The notes beneath the pieces were generated by a model that was not told where the DNA came from, did not search any database, and saw nothing but the letters and a program-made list of their open reading frames with translations. The position numbers were made by a program, and so were the translations under genes. A stretch of 64,000 nucleotides of DNA from CAYVRJ01 sp964453645 (GTDB lineage Bacteria > Bacillota > Clostridia > Christensenellales > JAWKQI01): assembly GCA_964453645.1 (NCBI GenBank), contig CAYVRJ010000006.1, forward strand, positions 108,697 to 172,696, read 5' to 3'. This document shows, in pieces, positions 52,058 through 60,678 of this stretch; position 1 is the first letter of the stretch; the number at the start of each line of letters is the position of its first letter.

Positions 52058-52990
52058 TTAAGCCTCCTTTAAAGCCTGCGGACGTTTCTTCAAATACTTG
52101 CGCTTTTCAATGTATGCAAGTGTGGATTGCTGACCCAATGCATAGACGTTGGAAGCTAGCCAATACACGGCAAATGCGGTGTTGGAAGTGGCGCAGATCC
52201 ACACTGAAAACAGCGGGAACAGCCACATCATCATTTTACCTTGGTCTTGCTGTACGCCCGAATTGGTCATGAGACGCTGTTGAAAGAAAAGAGATGCACC
52301 CGCTAAAACGGGAAGAATGAACCAACCGTTGTTCAGCCCAGCAAGTCCGTTGGCAGAGAGGATGTTGTTGGTGAGTGCGTCGTATGTCTGTGCAACATAT
52401 GTGAAATTGCCGTTGGCAAAGGTGACGATGTTCTTTTGTTGAAGAATGGATAGGGTTTGGGGAGAGATGAACGTTCCGTTAGATTGCAGGAACGTAATAA
52501 AGTTTTGGCCCAGGGGCAGGATGGGTTCAAGGCCCGAATCGGGCTGCCAGAAGTTGTGCACCCACAGCCAGCTTGGCAGTTGGGTCACGCCATCGTTTAC
52601 AGCGTTGAGAATGAGGTTCACAGTCTGTTCGCTGGCAAGCACCCGCATGGCGCCAAAGAATGCAAAGAAGATGGGCAACTGCAAGAGCAAGGGCAGACAT
52701 CCGGCCAAGGGCTTGACCCCTTCTTTGGCATACAACTCCTTTTGCTTTTTTTGAAAGAGCTGGGGGTTGTTGGCATAACGCTTTTTAATGGATTCCAGCT
52801 CGGGCTGAATCTGCGTCATCTTGCGGGAATTTTTTCGCTGTTTTAAGTCTAGGGGCAGCAGCACTGCGCGCATGAGAATTGTTAATAAAACAATTGCAAT
52901 GGAATAGTCGCTTAAGAACGAATAAAACCATCGCAAAGCAATTAAGAAGAATTCTGAAATAAAGTTATTATTTAAAAAATCCAAATTCAT
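52058..52990 (-). CDS. yidC: Membrane protein insertase YidC
   Basis: 310 residues. YidC/Oxa1 family insertase with five spans; IAIVLLTILMRAVLLPLDLK starts the conserved core with the groove Arg, followed by the cytoplasmic hairpin (RKMTQIQPELESIKKRY), GCLPLLLQLPIFFAFF and the last spans. It has no lipoprotein signal Cys, unlike B. subtilis SpoIIIJ. Fourth gene of the rpmH operon; followed by jag. Confidence 0.94.
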   Translation of the reverse strand: MNLDFLNNNFISEFFLIALRWFYSFLSDYSIAIVLLTILMRAVLLPLDLKQRKNSRKMTQIQPELESIKKRYANNPQLFQKKQKELYAKEGVKPLAGCLPLLLQLPIFFAFFGAMRVLASEQTVNLILNAVNDGVTQLPSWLWVHNFWQPDSGLEPILPLGQNFITFLQSNGTFISPQTLSILQQKNIVTFANGNFTYVAQTYDALTNNILSANGLAGLNNGWFILPVLAGASLFFQQRLMTNSGVQQDQGKMMMWLFPLFSVWICATSNTAFAVYWLASNVYALGQQSTLAYIEKRKYLKKRPQALKEA

Positions 52991-53005
52991 TTCCTCCGAT
53001 ACTGG

Positions 53006-53248
53006 TCAGGGGACGGGATCGAAGCCCCCCGGCGAGAATGGATGACAGCGCAGAATGCGCCGTATACCCAAATACATTCCTTTTATTAAACCATATTTTT
53101 TAAGAGCAGTACAAAAATATACCGAACACGTTGGAATAAAGCGGCATTGCGACGGAAAATACGGCGATATCGCTTTTTGATAGAGATAGATGGTTCCAAG
53201 AAGAAAATTTCTTGGAATGTTGACAACAGCTCTTAAAATACTATTCAT
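53006..53248 (-). CDS. yidD: Membrane protein insertion efficiency factor YidD
   Basis: 80 residues with the YidD pattern: LGTIYLYQKAISPYFPSQCR, FIPTCSVYFCTALKKYG, and RILRCHPFSPGGFDPVP at the C-terminus. Small amphipathic membrane-surface protein that assists YidC. The start overlaps rnpA by 8 nt and the stop is 15 bp from yidC. Confidence 0.94.
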   Translation of the reverse strand: MNSILRAVVNIPRNFLLGTIYLYQKAISPYFPSQCRFIPTCSVYFCTALKKYGLIKGMYLGIRRILRCHPFSPGGFDPVP

Positions 53249-53582
53249 TACTATAAAGACCTGCTTTTTTAAGCAGATATTTTATGTCTTGAGAGACAGT
53301 TTTGTAGGGAGCTTGGGTGATAGATGGTTTTGCAACGAAAATCAATAAAACTCTTTGGTCGGTGGAGCCAATCAGTGCGCGCATCGCTTCCTTCATTCTC
53401 CGCCTAACCTTGTTGCGAACCACACTCTTGCCCACCTTCCTGCTCACCGAAAAACCGATTCTAAGGTCGGGCGTCTTTTTGGTGCGATAGAAAAGAACAA
53501 TGTTCTTACACCCGACACTGCGACCGGTTTTATAGACATAACGGAACTCTTTGTTACGCTTGAGTGAGTAGCGTCTGTTCAA
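53241..53582 (-). CDS. rnpA: Ribonuclease P protein subunit
   Basis: 113 residues; protein part of RNase P, which matures tRNA 5' ends. RYSLKRNKEFRYVYKTGRSV at the start and the RNR motif VVRNKVRRRMKEAMR are diagnostic. TTG start at 53582 with CAGGTG eight bases upstream; 12 bp after rpmH, overlapping yidD by 8 nt. Confidence 0.94.
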   Translation of the reverse strand: MNRRYSLKRNKEFRYVYKTGRSVGCKNIVLFYRTKKTPDLRIGFSVSRKVGKSVVRNKVRRRMKEAMRALIGSTDQRVLLIFVAKPSITQAPYKTVSQDIKYLLKKAGLYSNE

Positions 53583-53594
53583 AAGACACCTGAC

Positions 53595-53729
53595 TTATGC
53601 GCTTAAAACTTTTCTGCCCTTTTGGCGTCTGCGCTTTAAAACGAGCCTACCGGTTCTGGTTTTCATGCGCTGACGGAAGCCGTGCACCTTTTTTCTCTGG
53701 CGCTTCTTTGGTTGATATGTTTGCAGCAT
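53595..53729 (-). CDS. rpmH: Ribosomal protein L34
   Basis: 44 residues, read directly from the reverse strand: begins MLQTYQPKKRQRKKVHGF and ends GRKVLSA, with the family core RQRMKTRTGRLVLKRRR. CAGGAGG precedes the ATG. First gene of the rpmH-rnpA-yidD-yidC-jag-mnmE-mnmG-rsmG operon, which runs to 47467. In many bacteria dnaA lies just upstream; here it does not. Confidence 0.97.
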   Translation of the reverse strand: MLQTYQPKKRQRKKVHGFRQRMKTRTGRLVLKRRRQKGRKVLSA

Positions 53730-53822
53730 GTAAAAAATCCTCCTGAAGTTCTATAATTAAATACTTTGTTTGCCAAATGTCTTATCTTTTTTTAACAGGA
53801 TTGAGATAAAAACACAACTAAT

Positions 53823-53851
53823 ATTATATATAAAACCCCAGCTTAAGTCAA
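53823..53851 (-). promoter_or_regulatory. Promoter of the rpmH operon
   Basis: Minus strand TTGACT (53851-53846), 17-bp spacer, TATAAT (53828-53823), about 94 bp before the rpmH start. Confidence 0.8.
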
Positions 53852-54404
53852 ACAAAATTTTTAATTTCGTTTTTTTCTGCAAAACCCAGTGATTAAGGGC
53901 TTTTTCTAGGGGTTGGGGGCAACTATTTTCATGTGATGGGGTACAAGCAAAAATCTGGTATCGTTATCAGAATCGTTTTGTTAGATTCTACATAAGTATC
54001 AATTTTTTGCTAAAATATTTTAAAAAAGGCTTGATTTTTTGATATTCATATGATATTTTATACCTACACTAAAAAGTTGTATCCTTTCAAGTTTTAATCA
54101 TGTGCTCTGTATAGGTGGTAGTATGCAGAAAAAAGAATTATTGAAATATGCCGTTTGGAAATGAAAGCCATTTGTAAAACTTTCCGCCAAAGCTTAAAAG
54201 CCTGTTAGGCGATGGATTCCTTTGGAACGGGGGGGTGAATGGCATATGCTGTTTTTAAAACCAATAGTATTTAATATACTGTTTATTTAGTTTAACGATA
54301 AAGTAAAGAACATTCCCCACTTTTCTGCACCTTGATTTATGTTCGTGTATACACATTCATGTACTATACACAAATGCATAAAACTATATTTAGGAGGAAA
54401 AAAG
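53852..54404. other. AT-rich intergenic region between rpmH and the second sugar ABC operon
   Basis: No gene is supported. The left part carries the rpmH promoter. 54181-54240 holds a possible two-stem structure: CCAAAG (54187-54192) with CTTTGG (54220-54225) enclosing GCCtgttaGGC (54200-54210), followed by a run of seven G. A weak promoter for the receptor gene may be TTTTTA (54252-54257), 17 bp, TATACT (54275-54280). A 10-bp palindrome GTGTATACAC lies at 54345-54354, followed by TACTATACAC; this could be an operator. I found no DnaA-box (TTATCCACA-like) cluster. Confidence 0.4.
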
Positions 54405-55526
54405 ATGAAGAAATTTACTCTCGCAGTGGTACTTGTACTGGCTGTATTACTCGCCATTGCTGCATGTGCGCCCGCTGCCGCTCCGGCACCCGCCCAACCG
54501 GCGGATCCTGCCGCTCCCGCTCAGCCCGCAGATGAAGCGGCACCAGCTCCCGCCGATTCCGGCATGAATTATGTAGCAAATGCTGCCGACGTAGTCATTG
54601 GCTACAACGCTGGCACAGAAAGCTTGGAGTTTTTCAACAAAGTGTACGGCGGAATGAAGTACGAAGCGGACAAAGCCGGAGTAAAATTCCTGTATGCAGT
54701 ATCCAACTTTGAAGCAGAACAGATTATTCCCAAGATCGAAACCTTAATCATGCAGGGTGCAAACGTGCTGGTTGACTTTAACGTAAACGCAGAAGTTGGC
54801 GGCAACATCGTATCCATTGCTAAGGAAAAGGGCATTGCGGGCGTTGTTGGTATCGACGTTGAATACTTTGCTGCCGACGGATCACGTTCGTGGTTCATGG
54901 GCGCAAACAACCAGCAGGCTGGTGAGCTGTGCGGCAAGGCGATCGCTGAGTACGCAAAAGAAAACAAAGACGGCAAATTAGAGAAGCTGGTACTGTTCTT
55001 CAACTCCGAGAACGGCGATGAAGTTAAGAAGAGAATGGGCGGTGCCATTGACGGCCTTGCAAAAGAGGGCATCACCTTAACCGAAGACCAGATCGAGTGG
55101 ATCGACCTTGGCGGCGGCGGATCGGATACCACCATTGCCGGCAAAGACAAGTTCACCGCTTGGTTAACAGCAAACCCCAACGTGAAGAGCGTGGGTACAG
55201 TGGCTGTAAACGACGAGACCACACAGGGTATTTTAGCTGCTGCTGAAACCCTGAACAGACAGGACGATTGCATTCTGGCTTCTCACAACGTTTCTCAGCA
55301 GTATGTAGATACTGTGAAAGCAGGCGGAGCGAAGAGCTGGGTGGGTTCCGTTGCGTACTATCCCGAGAAGTACGGCTCATACATCGTGCCCCTGTGCATC
55401 GATATCGCAATGGGCAAAAATACCGATCCCGACACCAAGGTTACAATGAACCACGTGTTCGTATATCAGAAAGACTTAGATGCATACCTTGCATCGTCTA
55501 ATGAATACATGGCTCAGTGGAAATAG
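54405..55526 (+). CDS. Sugar ABC transporter substrate-binding lipoprotein
   Basis: 373 residues. A signal peptide ends AIAAC (lipid Cys at 21), followed by an Ala/Pro-rich tether (about 22-50). The mature part is a Peripla_BP_4 receptor: VVIGYNAGTESLEFFNKVY, NVLVDFNVNAEVGGNIV, IAGVVGIDVEYFAADGSRS and, in place of the usual D-N cleft, TVAVNDETTQGILAA. It delivers a sugar-like ligand to the ATPase/permease encoded next. TAGGAGGA precedes the ATG. An attenuator follows it. The ligand is unknown; the UroD-like and hydrolase genes downstream suggest a modified sugar. Confidence 0.9.
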   Translation: MKKFTLAVVLVLAVLLAIAACAPAAAPAPAQPADPAAPAQPADEAAPAPADSGMNYVANAADVVIGYNAGTESLEFFNKVYGGMKYEADKAGVKFLYAVSNFEAEQIIPKIETLIMQGANVLVDFNVNAEVGGNIVSIAKEKGIAGVVGIDVEYFAADGSRSWFMGANNQQAGELCGKAIAEYAKENKDGKLEKLVLFFNSENGDEVKKRMGGAIDGLAKEGITLTEDQIEWIDLGGGGSDTTIAGKDKFTAWLTANPNVKSVGTVAVNDETTQGILAAAETLNRQDDCILASHNVSQQYVDTVKAGGAKSWVGSVAYYPEKYGSYIVPLCIDIAMGKNTDPDTKVTMNHVFVYQKDLDAYLASSNEYMAQWK

Positions 55527-55548
55527 GCATCTAGTTATTAGCCGCATT

Positions 55549-55597
55549 GAGTTGCCACTGCCTGGGGGAATTCCCTAGGGTGGTGGCAGCTCTTTTG
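55549..55597 (+). terminator. Attenuator between receptor and ATPase genes (second ABC operon)
   Basis: GAGTTGCCAC (55549-55558) pairs with GTGGCAGCTC (55583-55592, one G-U) around an inner CTGGGGGAATTCCCTAG hairpin, then TTTT. Same position as the attenuator in the first sugar operon. Confidence 0.65.
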
Positions 55598-55631
55598 GGC
55601 TGATCGGCTGGCAAAGCCGAAGGGAGACGTT

Positions 55632-57134
55632 ATGAATAGTGAAACATTTAGACTTGAAATGAAGGGAATAACAAAGCAGTTTCCCGGTGTTCTCGCTCTG
55701 AGCCATGTGGATTTGGAGCTGAGAGCGGGGGAAATTTTGGCTTTAATCGGTGAAAACGGTGCGGGAAAGTCGACGTTGATTAAAATTTTATCCGGTGCCG
55801 TCTCTGCCGATGAGGGGGAGATTCTACTGGACGGGAAAGCAATTCCTTCCGAAAAATCGCCTAAGGAACGGATAGATATGGGGGTGTCCATCATCTATCA
55901 GGAACTGAATTATCTGGATGAAATGACAATTGCAGAAAACCTGTTCATGGGGGAATTACCCGTGAAAGGGTTGCTGAAAACCGTAGATTATAAAACCCTT
56001 TGGAAGAATGCCGATGCACTTTTGAAAAAGTTTGATCTTCCCTACGATCCGTTTACGCTGGTGGGTAAGTTGTCGGTTGCCGACAAACAAATGATCGAGA
56101 TTTTGCGGGCAGTGTCCAAAGATGTGAAGGTGCTGGTCATGGACGAACCCACGTCTGCGCTTTCGGAAACCGAAATTCAGCGAATGTACGCCTTTATCAG
56201 GGACTTAACTGCCCAAGGTGTTTCAATCATATATATTTCGCATAAGCTGGACGAGGTGTTTGAAATGGCAAACCGCGTGCAGGTCATGCGGGACGGCAAA
56301 CGCGTTGCCATTGTCAACATTGGGGAAACGGATCAAGATCAGTTGGTTGAATTGATGGTGGGCCGTGAGATCTCGGATATGTATCCCAAGGAGATGGCGG
56401 ATATCGGCGAAGTGGTGCTGGAGGTGCAAAACCTGGAGTGCGGACTTGCAAAGGATATATCCTTTAGTGTGCGCAAGGGAGAGCTGCTGGGCCTGTTTGG
56501 TTTGCTCGGCTCGGGGCGCACCGAGTGCGTGGAGGGGCTGATCGGCAAGCGGGATATGACCAAAGGTAAGGTGTTGATCGATGGCGAAGAGGTGCACATC
56601 AGCAATCCCATCGCTGCCAAAAAGAAAGGCATTGCGTACGTTCCAAGCGACCGCAAAAAGGAAGGGTTGGTGCTCATGCACTCTGTGCGCAACAACATGA
56701 CCGTAACCGAAATCGACAGCTTGAAAAAGGGCATCGTCATCGATAAAAAGAAAGAGGAGGCACTTGTCAACGAGTGGATTGAAAAACTCAACGTCAAGAC
56801 GCCCACGCCTTATGTGGCGGCGGAATCGCTTTCGGGCGGAAACCAGCAAAAGATTGTCATAGCCAAATGGCTGCTGGTGGACCCAAAGGTACTCATCGTC
56901 AACGAACCCACCCGGGGTATTGACGTTGGCGCCAAAGTTGAGATATACCGCACCATGGAAAAACTCTGTAAGCAGGGCATGGCCATTATTATGGTTTCCT
57001 CGGAATTGCCCGAGACAATTGGTATTGCCGACAGAATATTGGTCTTTAAGGAAGGGTATATCAGAGGTGAATTCAATCGGCAGGAGTTCACTCAAAAGGA
57101 TATTTTGCATATTGCTGTAGGAGGAGAGAGATGA
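55632..57134 (+). CDS. Sugar ABC transporter ATP-binding protein (RbsA-like)
   Basis: 500 residues with two ATPase domains. First: GENGAGKSTLIKILSGAVS, VLVMDEPTSALSETE. Second: LLGSGRTECVEGLIG (degenerate P-loop usual in this class), LSGGNQQKIVIAKWL, VLIVNEPTRGIDVGAK, where the usual Walker B Asp-Glu is Asn-Glu. Length and order match RbsA/MglA. GGGAGACGTT precedes the ATG; its stop overlaps the permease start (ATGA). Confidence 0.92.
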   Translation: MNSETFRLEMKGITKQFPGVLALSHVDLELRAGEILALIGENGAGKSTLIKILSGAVSADEGEILLDGKAIPSEKSPKERIDMGVSIIYQELNYLDEMTIAENLFMGELPVKGLLKTVDYKTLWKNADALLKKFDLPYDPFTLVGKLSVADKQMIEILRAVSKDVKVLVMDEPTSALSETEIQRMYAFIRDLTAQGVSIIYISHKLDEVFEMANRVQVMRDGKRVAIVNIGETDQDQLVELMVGREISDMYPKEMADIGEVVLEVQNLECGLAKDISFSVRKGELLGLFGLLGSGRTECVEGLIGKRDMTKGKVLIDGEEVHISNPIAAKKKGIAYVPSDRKKEGLVLMHSVRNNMTVTEIDSLKKGIVIDKKKEEALVNEWIEKLNVKTPTPYVAAESLSGGNQQKIVIAKWLLVDPKVLIVNEPTRGIDVGAKVEIYRTMEKLCKQGMAIIMVSSELPETIGIADRILVFKEGYIRGEFNRQEFTQKDILHIAVGGER

Positions 57135-58126
57135 ATAACAATTCTTTGGGGGCGAGGAGACCCTCGTTTAAAAGTACGCTATCGGGCATGGGTAACAACC
57201 TGAGTTTATTGGTTGCACTGATCATCATTTGGGTGGTGCTGACCTTTGCTTCGCCCTACTTTTTGTCCATAGATAACTTGATGAATATACTACTGGCTTC
57301 GTCTGTTATCCTCATTCGTGCATCGGGAGCAACCATTGCCATGATCACAGGGGGCATGGATATTTCACAAAACTCGGTGGGGGCGGTGGCCAGCGTGGTA
57401 TGCGCCCTGTTGGCCTTTAACCAGGGGTTCACCTTAATCCCGTTAATCCTGCTGTCCATCGTGCTGGGTATCGCCATGGGCGTGATCAACTCAACGCTCA
57501 TCTCCGTATTTAAAATTAACCCCATTATCACCACCCTGGGTACCATGCAGATTCTGCGGGGCGTTGCTTGGACAATTACCGACAAGACCGTTATGATTAA
57601 AGATCCCGTGATGATCGCCTTTGGCCGGGGCAGACTCTTTGATGTCATTCCCTATTCGGTACTCGTAGCCATCTTGTTCTTCTTATTGGCACTGTTCGTT
57701 CTAAAATACACCATCTTTGGCAGAAAGGTGTTCATGATCGGCGGAAACGAAAACGCTTCCTTCCTCTCGGGCATCAACGCAAAGAGGGTGAAGTTTGCCG
57801 CATATGTCATTTCGGCCGTCACCGCATCCTTTGCGGGTTTCCTGCTGGCCTGCCAGTTGGGCGCTGCGCTGCCCCAGTCCGGATCGGGCACAGAGATGAC
57901 AACACTGTCTGCCATCATCCTAGGCGGATTGAGCTTGTCGGGGGGGAAAGGCTCCATGTGGGGCACCTTGCTGGGTATTTTAGTCTTGCAGACCATCAAC
58001 AACGGCCTGACGCTGCTCAGCGTAAACGCCTATGTTCAGATGATCGTCACCGGTGCAATCCTCATTCTGGCCGTATTGCTGGATGTTATCAGAAGTGGTC
58101 AGCTCAAAAAGAGCTACAAGGCGTAG
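57131..58126 (+). CDS. Sugar ABC transporter permease (RbsC-like)
   Basis: 331 residues, about ten spans, BPD_transp_2 family: GATIAMITGGMDISQNSVGA near residue 70 and AIILGGLSLSGGKGSMWGTL near the C-terminus. Only one permease gene is present, so it should act as a homodimer, unlike the YtfT/YjfF pair at the left of the window. Its start overlaps the ATPase stop. It is followed 26 bp later by copy B of the duplicated leader element and then the UroD-like genes. Confidence 0.9.
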   Translation: MNNNSLGARRPSFKSTLSGMGNNLSLLVALIIIWVVLTFASPYFLSIDNLMNILLASSVILIRASGATIAMITGGMDISQNSVGAVASVVCALLAFNQGFTLIPLILLSIVLGIAMGVINSTLISVFKINPIITTLGTMQILRGVAWTITDKTVMIKDPVMIAFGRGRLFDVIPYSVLVAILFFLLALFVLKYTIFGRKVFMIGGNENASFLSGINAKRVKFAAYVISAVTASFAGFLLACQLGAALPQSGSGTEMTTLSAIILGGLSLSGGKGSMWGTLLGILVLQTINNGLTLLSVNAYVQMIVTGAILILAVLLDVIRSGQLKKSYKA

Positions 58127-58152
58127 AGTTACCAGAGTGAAAGGAGTTTAGT

Positions 58153-58208
58153 GTGAAAGATTCCTTAATGATTATTTGTGCCGCAAGTGGAGCGGCGGAA
58201 TGGAGTTT
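58153..58208 (+). repeat. Copy B of a 56-bp duplicated leader element
   Basis: 46 of 56 bases are identical to 23733-23788. GTG at 58153 with AGGAG 8 nt upstream, and GAATGGAGTTT just before the UroD-like start at 58212. This copy can form a perfect GCCGC...GCGGC hairpin (about 58180-58196) that is only partly preserved in copy A. Confidence 0.85.
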
Positions 58209-58215
58209 AACATGA
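58153..58215 (+). CDS. Possible short leader peptide, copy B
   Basis: GTG-initiated 20-codon frame (contains KDSLMIICAAS and AEWSLT) whose TGA overlaps the next gene's ATG by ATGA. This geometry favours translational coupling. Similar to the frame at 23733-23807. Confidence 0.38.
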   Translation: MKDSLMIICAASGAAEWSLT

Positions 58216-59285
58216 ACGATATCAGAAAACCCAACAAGGAGCGCATTGTCGCCTGCCTGCGGGGAGAAAAGACCGATCGGGTACCCCACTTTGAAGTTGC
58301 TATCGAAGAAGAGGTTTGTAAGGGAATTTTAGGCAGAGAAGTGGGTTCCACACTGGCTGCGGCACGGGGTGCTTCGGATGAAACCTTTGTGAATCCCCCC
58401 ATGAACCCAAAGGATTATATTGAAATTGTCAACTTTAACGGGCAGGATGTCATTGGTTTTGAAGCCCTGTGGGCACCATTTAAATATAAGGACGAAAAGG
58501 GTGACTTACACATCGTCAACGATGGCCGAATCAAGAGCTTTGAAGATTTGGAAAAGATCGTGCTGCCCGACTGGGAGTTGGACTTTGCTCCCCGGAAGAA
58601 ATACTTCGACATCTACAACGAGGCCATCAAGGGCACCAACATCGGAACCTTTATTCTCACGGGAACCATCTTTCAGACGTGTTATCAATTTCTGGTGGGT
58701 TTTGAAGATTTCTTCTCGCTGGCGTATACGGATACCGAGTTTATTGAGTATTTAATGGATAAGTGCCTGGACTACTACATGAAGGTCATTGAAATTGCTC
58801 TGGACAGCAATATCACGTTTGTCTTCTTAGGGGACGACATCGCCTTTGGTTCGGGTGTGTTTATGAACCCAGAAAAGTTTAAGGAACTGTGGCTGCCCAG
58901 GTATAAAAAGATGGTCAACATTTGCAAACAGGCCGATGTACCCGTGCTCTTCCACAGCTGCGGCAAGATCACCGAAATTTTCGACGATATCATCATGCAG
59001 ATGGGCGTGGACGGCATCAACCCCATTGAACCGTACTGCATGGACATTTACGACATAAAAAAGAAATACGGCGATAAGATTACCATCAGCGGCAATATCG
59101 ATATCGCAGGGCCCTTGGCCTTTGGCACACCCGAAGAGGTGAAAAAGGCCGTTGCCCAGCAGATCGAAATCATGAAGCCGGGTGGGCGTTATATTTGCAG
59201 CTCCAACCACAGCATTATGAACGATGTGCCGGTAGAAAACTACAAGGCTATGGTAGATACCATTATGGAGTGCGGGGTTTATTGA
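58212..59285 (+). CDS. UroD-superfamily protein, putative corrinoid/one-carbon methyltransferase (1)
   Basis: 357 residues with the uroporphyrinogen decarboxylase fold. LFHSCGK at 247-252 (His and Cys), GINPIEPY and GNIDI at 294-298 mark the C-terminal active-site loops, as in MtaA/MtbA-like methylcobamide transferases. True HemE has a different arginine-rich N-terminal pattern and sits in heme operons, so heme synthesis is unlikely. The start at 58212 overlaps the short leader frame. It is in the transport operon, followed 10 bp later by a second UroD-like gene. Substrate unknown; methyl-transfer or demethylation of an imported compound is inference. Confidence 0.8.
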   Translation: MNDIRKPNKERIVACLRGEKTDRVPHFEVAIEEEVCKGILGREVGSTLAAARGASDETFVNPPMNPKDYIEIVNFNGQDVIGFEALWAPFKYKDEKGDLHIVNDGRIKSFEDLEKIVLPDWELDFAPRKKYFDIYNEAIKGTNIGTFILTGTIFQTCYQFLVGFEDFFSLAYTDTEFIEYLMDKCLDYYMKVIEIALDSNITFVFLGDDIAFGSGVFMNPEKFKELWLPRYKKMVNICKQADVPVLFHSCGKITEIFDDIIMQMGVDGINPIEPYCMDIYDIKKKYGDKITISGNIDIAGPLAFGTPEEVKKAVAQQIEIMKPGGRYICSSNHSIMNDVPVENYKAMVDTIMECGVY

Positions 59286-59295
59286 GGAGGGAGCC

Positions 59296-60621
59296 ATGAA
59301 CGAGAAGTATCAGACGTATTCAAATCAGATTCAAGTGGATGATGCGGGTGCAGTGGCCATCAACCCCACCCCTGCCGAGATTACACGCTTGCGCTCCTTA
59401 GCCCAGCGCTACGCTGAAATTGCTCACAGCGACGATATAAAAACCAAGAAGCGCCAGTGGAAGGCAGTGCGGGATCTATCCCCCGAGCGACCCATGATTT
59501 TATTTGAAACATTTTCGATCAGCGGGTTTGTGAAGGACAGCGAACTGATATGCGAAAACTTCTATTTGCGCAACGCCGAAAAGACGTTTTTATACGCCAT
59601 TAAGCAGTATGAACAGGTGAAGGACGATATCGTGTTAGAGCCATACTTTCGCCTTGCGTGGCGGGTGATCCGCTCGGACTACGGCGTTCAAATCGTTGAA
59701 CACCATGCGGAAAATTCTCTGGGGTATGTTTCTAATTTCCCCATTTCCACCCCCGAGGATCTTAGCAAGCTAAAACCCCGTTCGTTCTTTGTGGACAGAG
59801 AGCGCACCCTGTGCGTGAAGCAAGCCTTTGAAGGGGTTTTTGGCGATATTTTGCCGGTGGTGGTGGGCAACTACGACAACTGGTTTGCAGACTTGGGGTT
59901 CACACCCTTTTGCGGCAACAATGCACCGGTAATCACCATGGATTTGTTTAAGCTGGTGGGCAACGAAAATATGATGTTTTGGCCCTACGACTGCCCCGAG
60001 GCCTTAAACGAACTGATGCAGTTTTTGTCGGACGACAGGCAACGTTTTATTCATTGGCTCAAAGAGGAAAAGATTCTTTCCCTCAACACCGACAACCAGT
60101 TTGCAGGCCCATCGGGTTATGGTTATGTAACGGGATTACCCGAAGTGGGCACAAAGGAGGAGGTAGACTTCTCCGACTGCTGGACCTGGTGCGAGTCCCA
60201 GGAGACAAACCTGTTCTCCCCCCAGATGTACGGCGAACTGTTCCTGCCCCATTTGGCCGCATATTGCAACAAGTTCGGTTTGGTGTCCTACGGCTGCTGC
60301 GAACCCATTGACGACCGCATTGAGCTGGTGATGAAAGCCATCCCCAAGCTTCGCACCGTATCGGTTTCGGGGTGGAATAACTTTGAGAAAGTGGCGGAGA
60401 TTTTGTCCAATAAATACGTCTACTGCCGCAAACCAAACCCAACCTTCATAAGCGGCCCAAAACCCAATTGGGAGGGGGCAAAAGCGGATATTGAACGCAC
60501 GTGGAAGTGCACAAAGGATCAGGTGGTGGAGTTTGTGGTTCGGGACGTTTATGATTTAAACGGCGATATGAACCGCATTAGCCAGTGGGTCGAAATGACA
60601 AAACAAATTATTGGATTATAA
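59296..60621 (+). CDS. UroD-superfamily-like protein (2), diverged
   Basis: 441 residues, longer than the first UroD-like protein and diverged. The probable metal loop is SYGCCEPIDD at 332-341 (paired C334-C335 replacing H-x-C), preceded by GELFLPHLAAYCNKFGLV, and the C-terminal part NPTFISGPKPNWEGAKADIE resembles the end of the fold. N-terminal 30-80 is extra. Similar proteins are commonly left as hypothetical. GGAGGGAGCC precedes the ATG. The adjacent first UroD-like protein suggests they act on the same route or as a complex. Confidence 0.7.
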   Translation: MNEKYQTYSNQIQVDDAGAVAINPTPAEITRLRSLAQRYAEIAHSDDIKTKKRQWKAVRDLSPERPMILFETFSISGFVKDSELICENFYLRNAEKTFLYAIKQYEQVKDDIVLEPYFRLAWRVIRSDYGVQIVEHHAENSLGYVSNFPISTPEDLSKLKPRSFFVDRERTLCVKQAFEGVFGDILPVVVGNYDNWFADLGFTPFCGNNAPVITMDLFKLVGNENMMFWPYDCPEALNELMQFLSDDRQRFIHWLKEEKILSLNTDNQFAGPSGYGYVTGLPEVGTKEEVDFSDCWTWCESQETNLFSPQMYGELFLPHLAAYCNKFGLVSYGCCEPIDDRIELVMKAIPKLRTVSVSGWNNFEKVAEILSNKYVYCRKPNPTFISGPKPNWEGAKADIERTWKCTKDQVVEFVVRDVYDLNGDMNRISQWVEMTKQIIGL

Positions 60622-60634
60622 AAAGAACAGCAAA

Positions 60635-60663
60635 TTGGCGGGCAAGATATGTCCGTCAATTTA
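60635..60663 (+). terminator. Weak hairpin between UroD-like 2 and SGNH hydrolase genes
   Basis: TTGGCGG (60635-60641) pairs with CCGTCAA (60653-60659), one G-U pair, with a short T-rich tail. May only reduce read-through. Confidence 0.35.
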
Positions 60664-60678
60664 CTTAAGGAGAGTGTC

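Noticed and set aside
54208..54222. GGCGATGGATTCC resembles the 5' part of a fluoride riboswitch.
   Set aside because: The pairing partner CGCC lies upstream instead of downstream, and the conserved CTGATGA...CCTAC end is absent.
53730..54404. Replication origin next to rpmH.
   Set aside because: No cluster of DnaA boxes and no dnaA gene seen, despite AT-rich sequence.
58212..59285. Heme-pathway HemE (uroporphyrinogen decarboxylase).
   Set aside because: No heme genes nearby, two diverged paralogues alongside, and location in a sugar-import operon; a methyltransferase-like role fits better.
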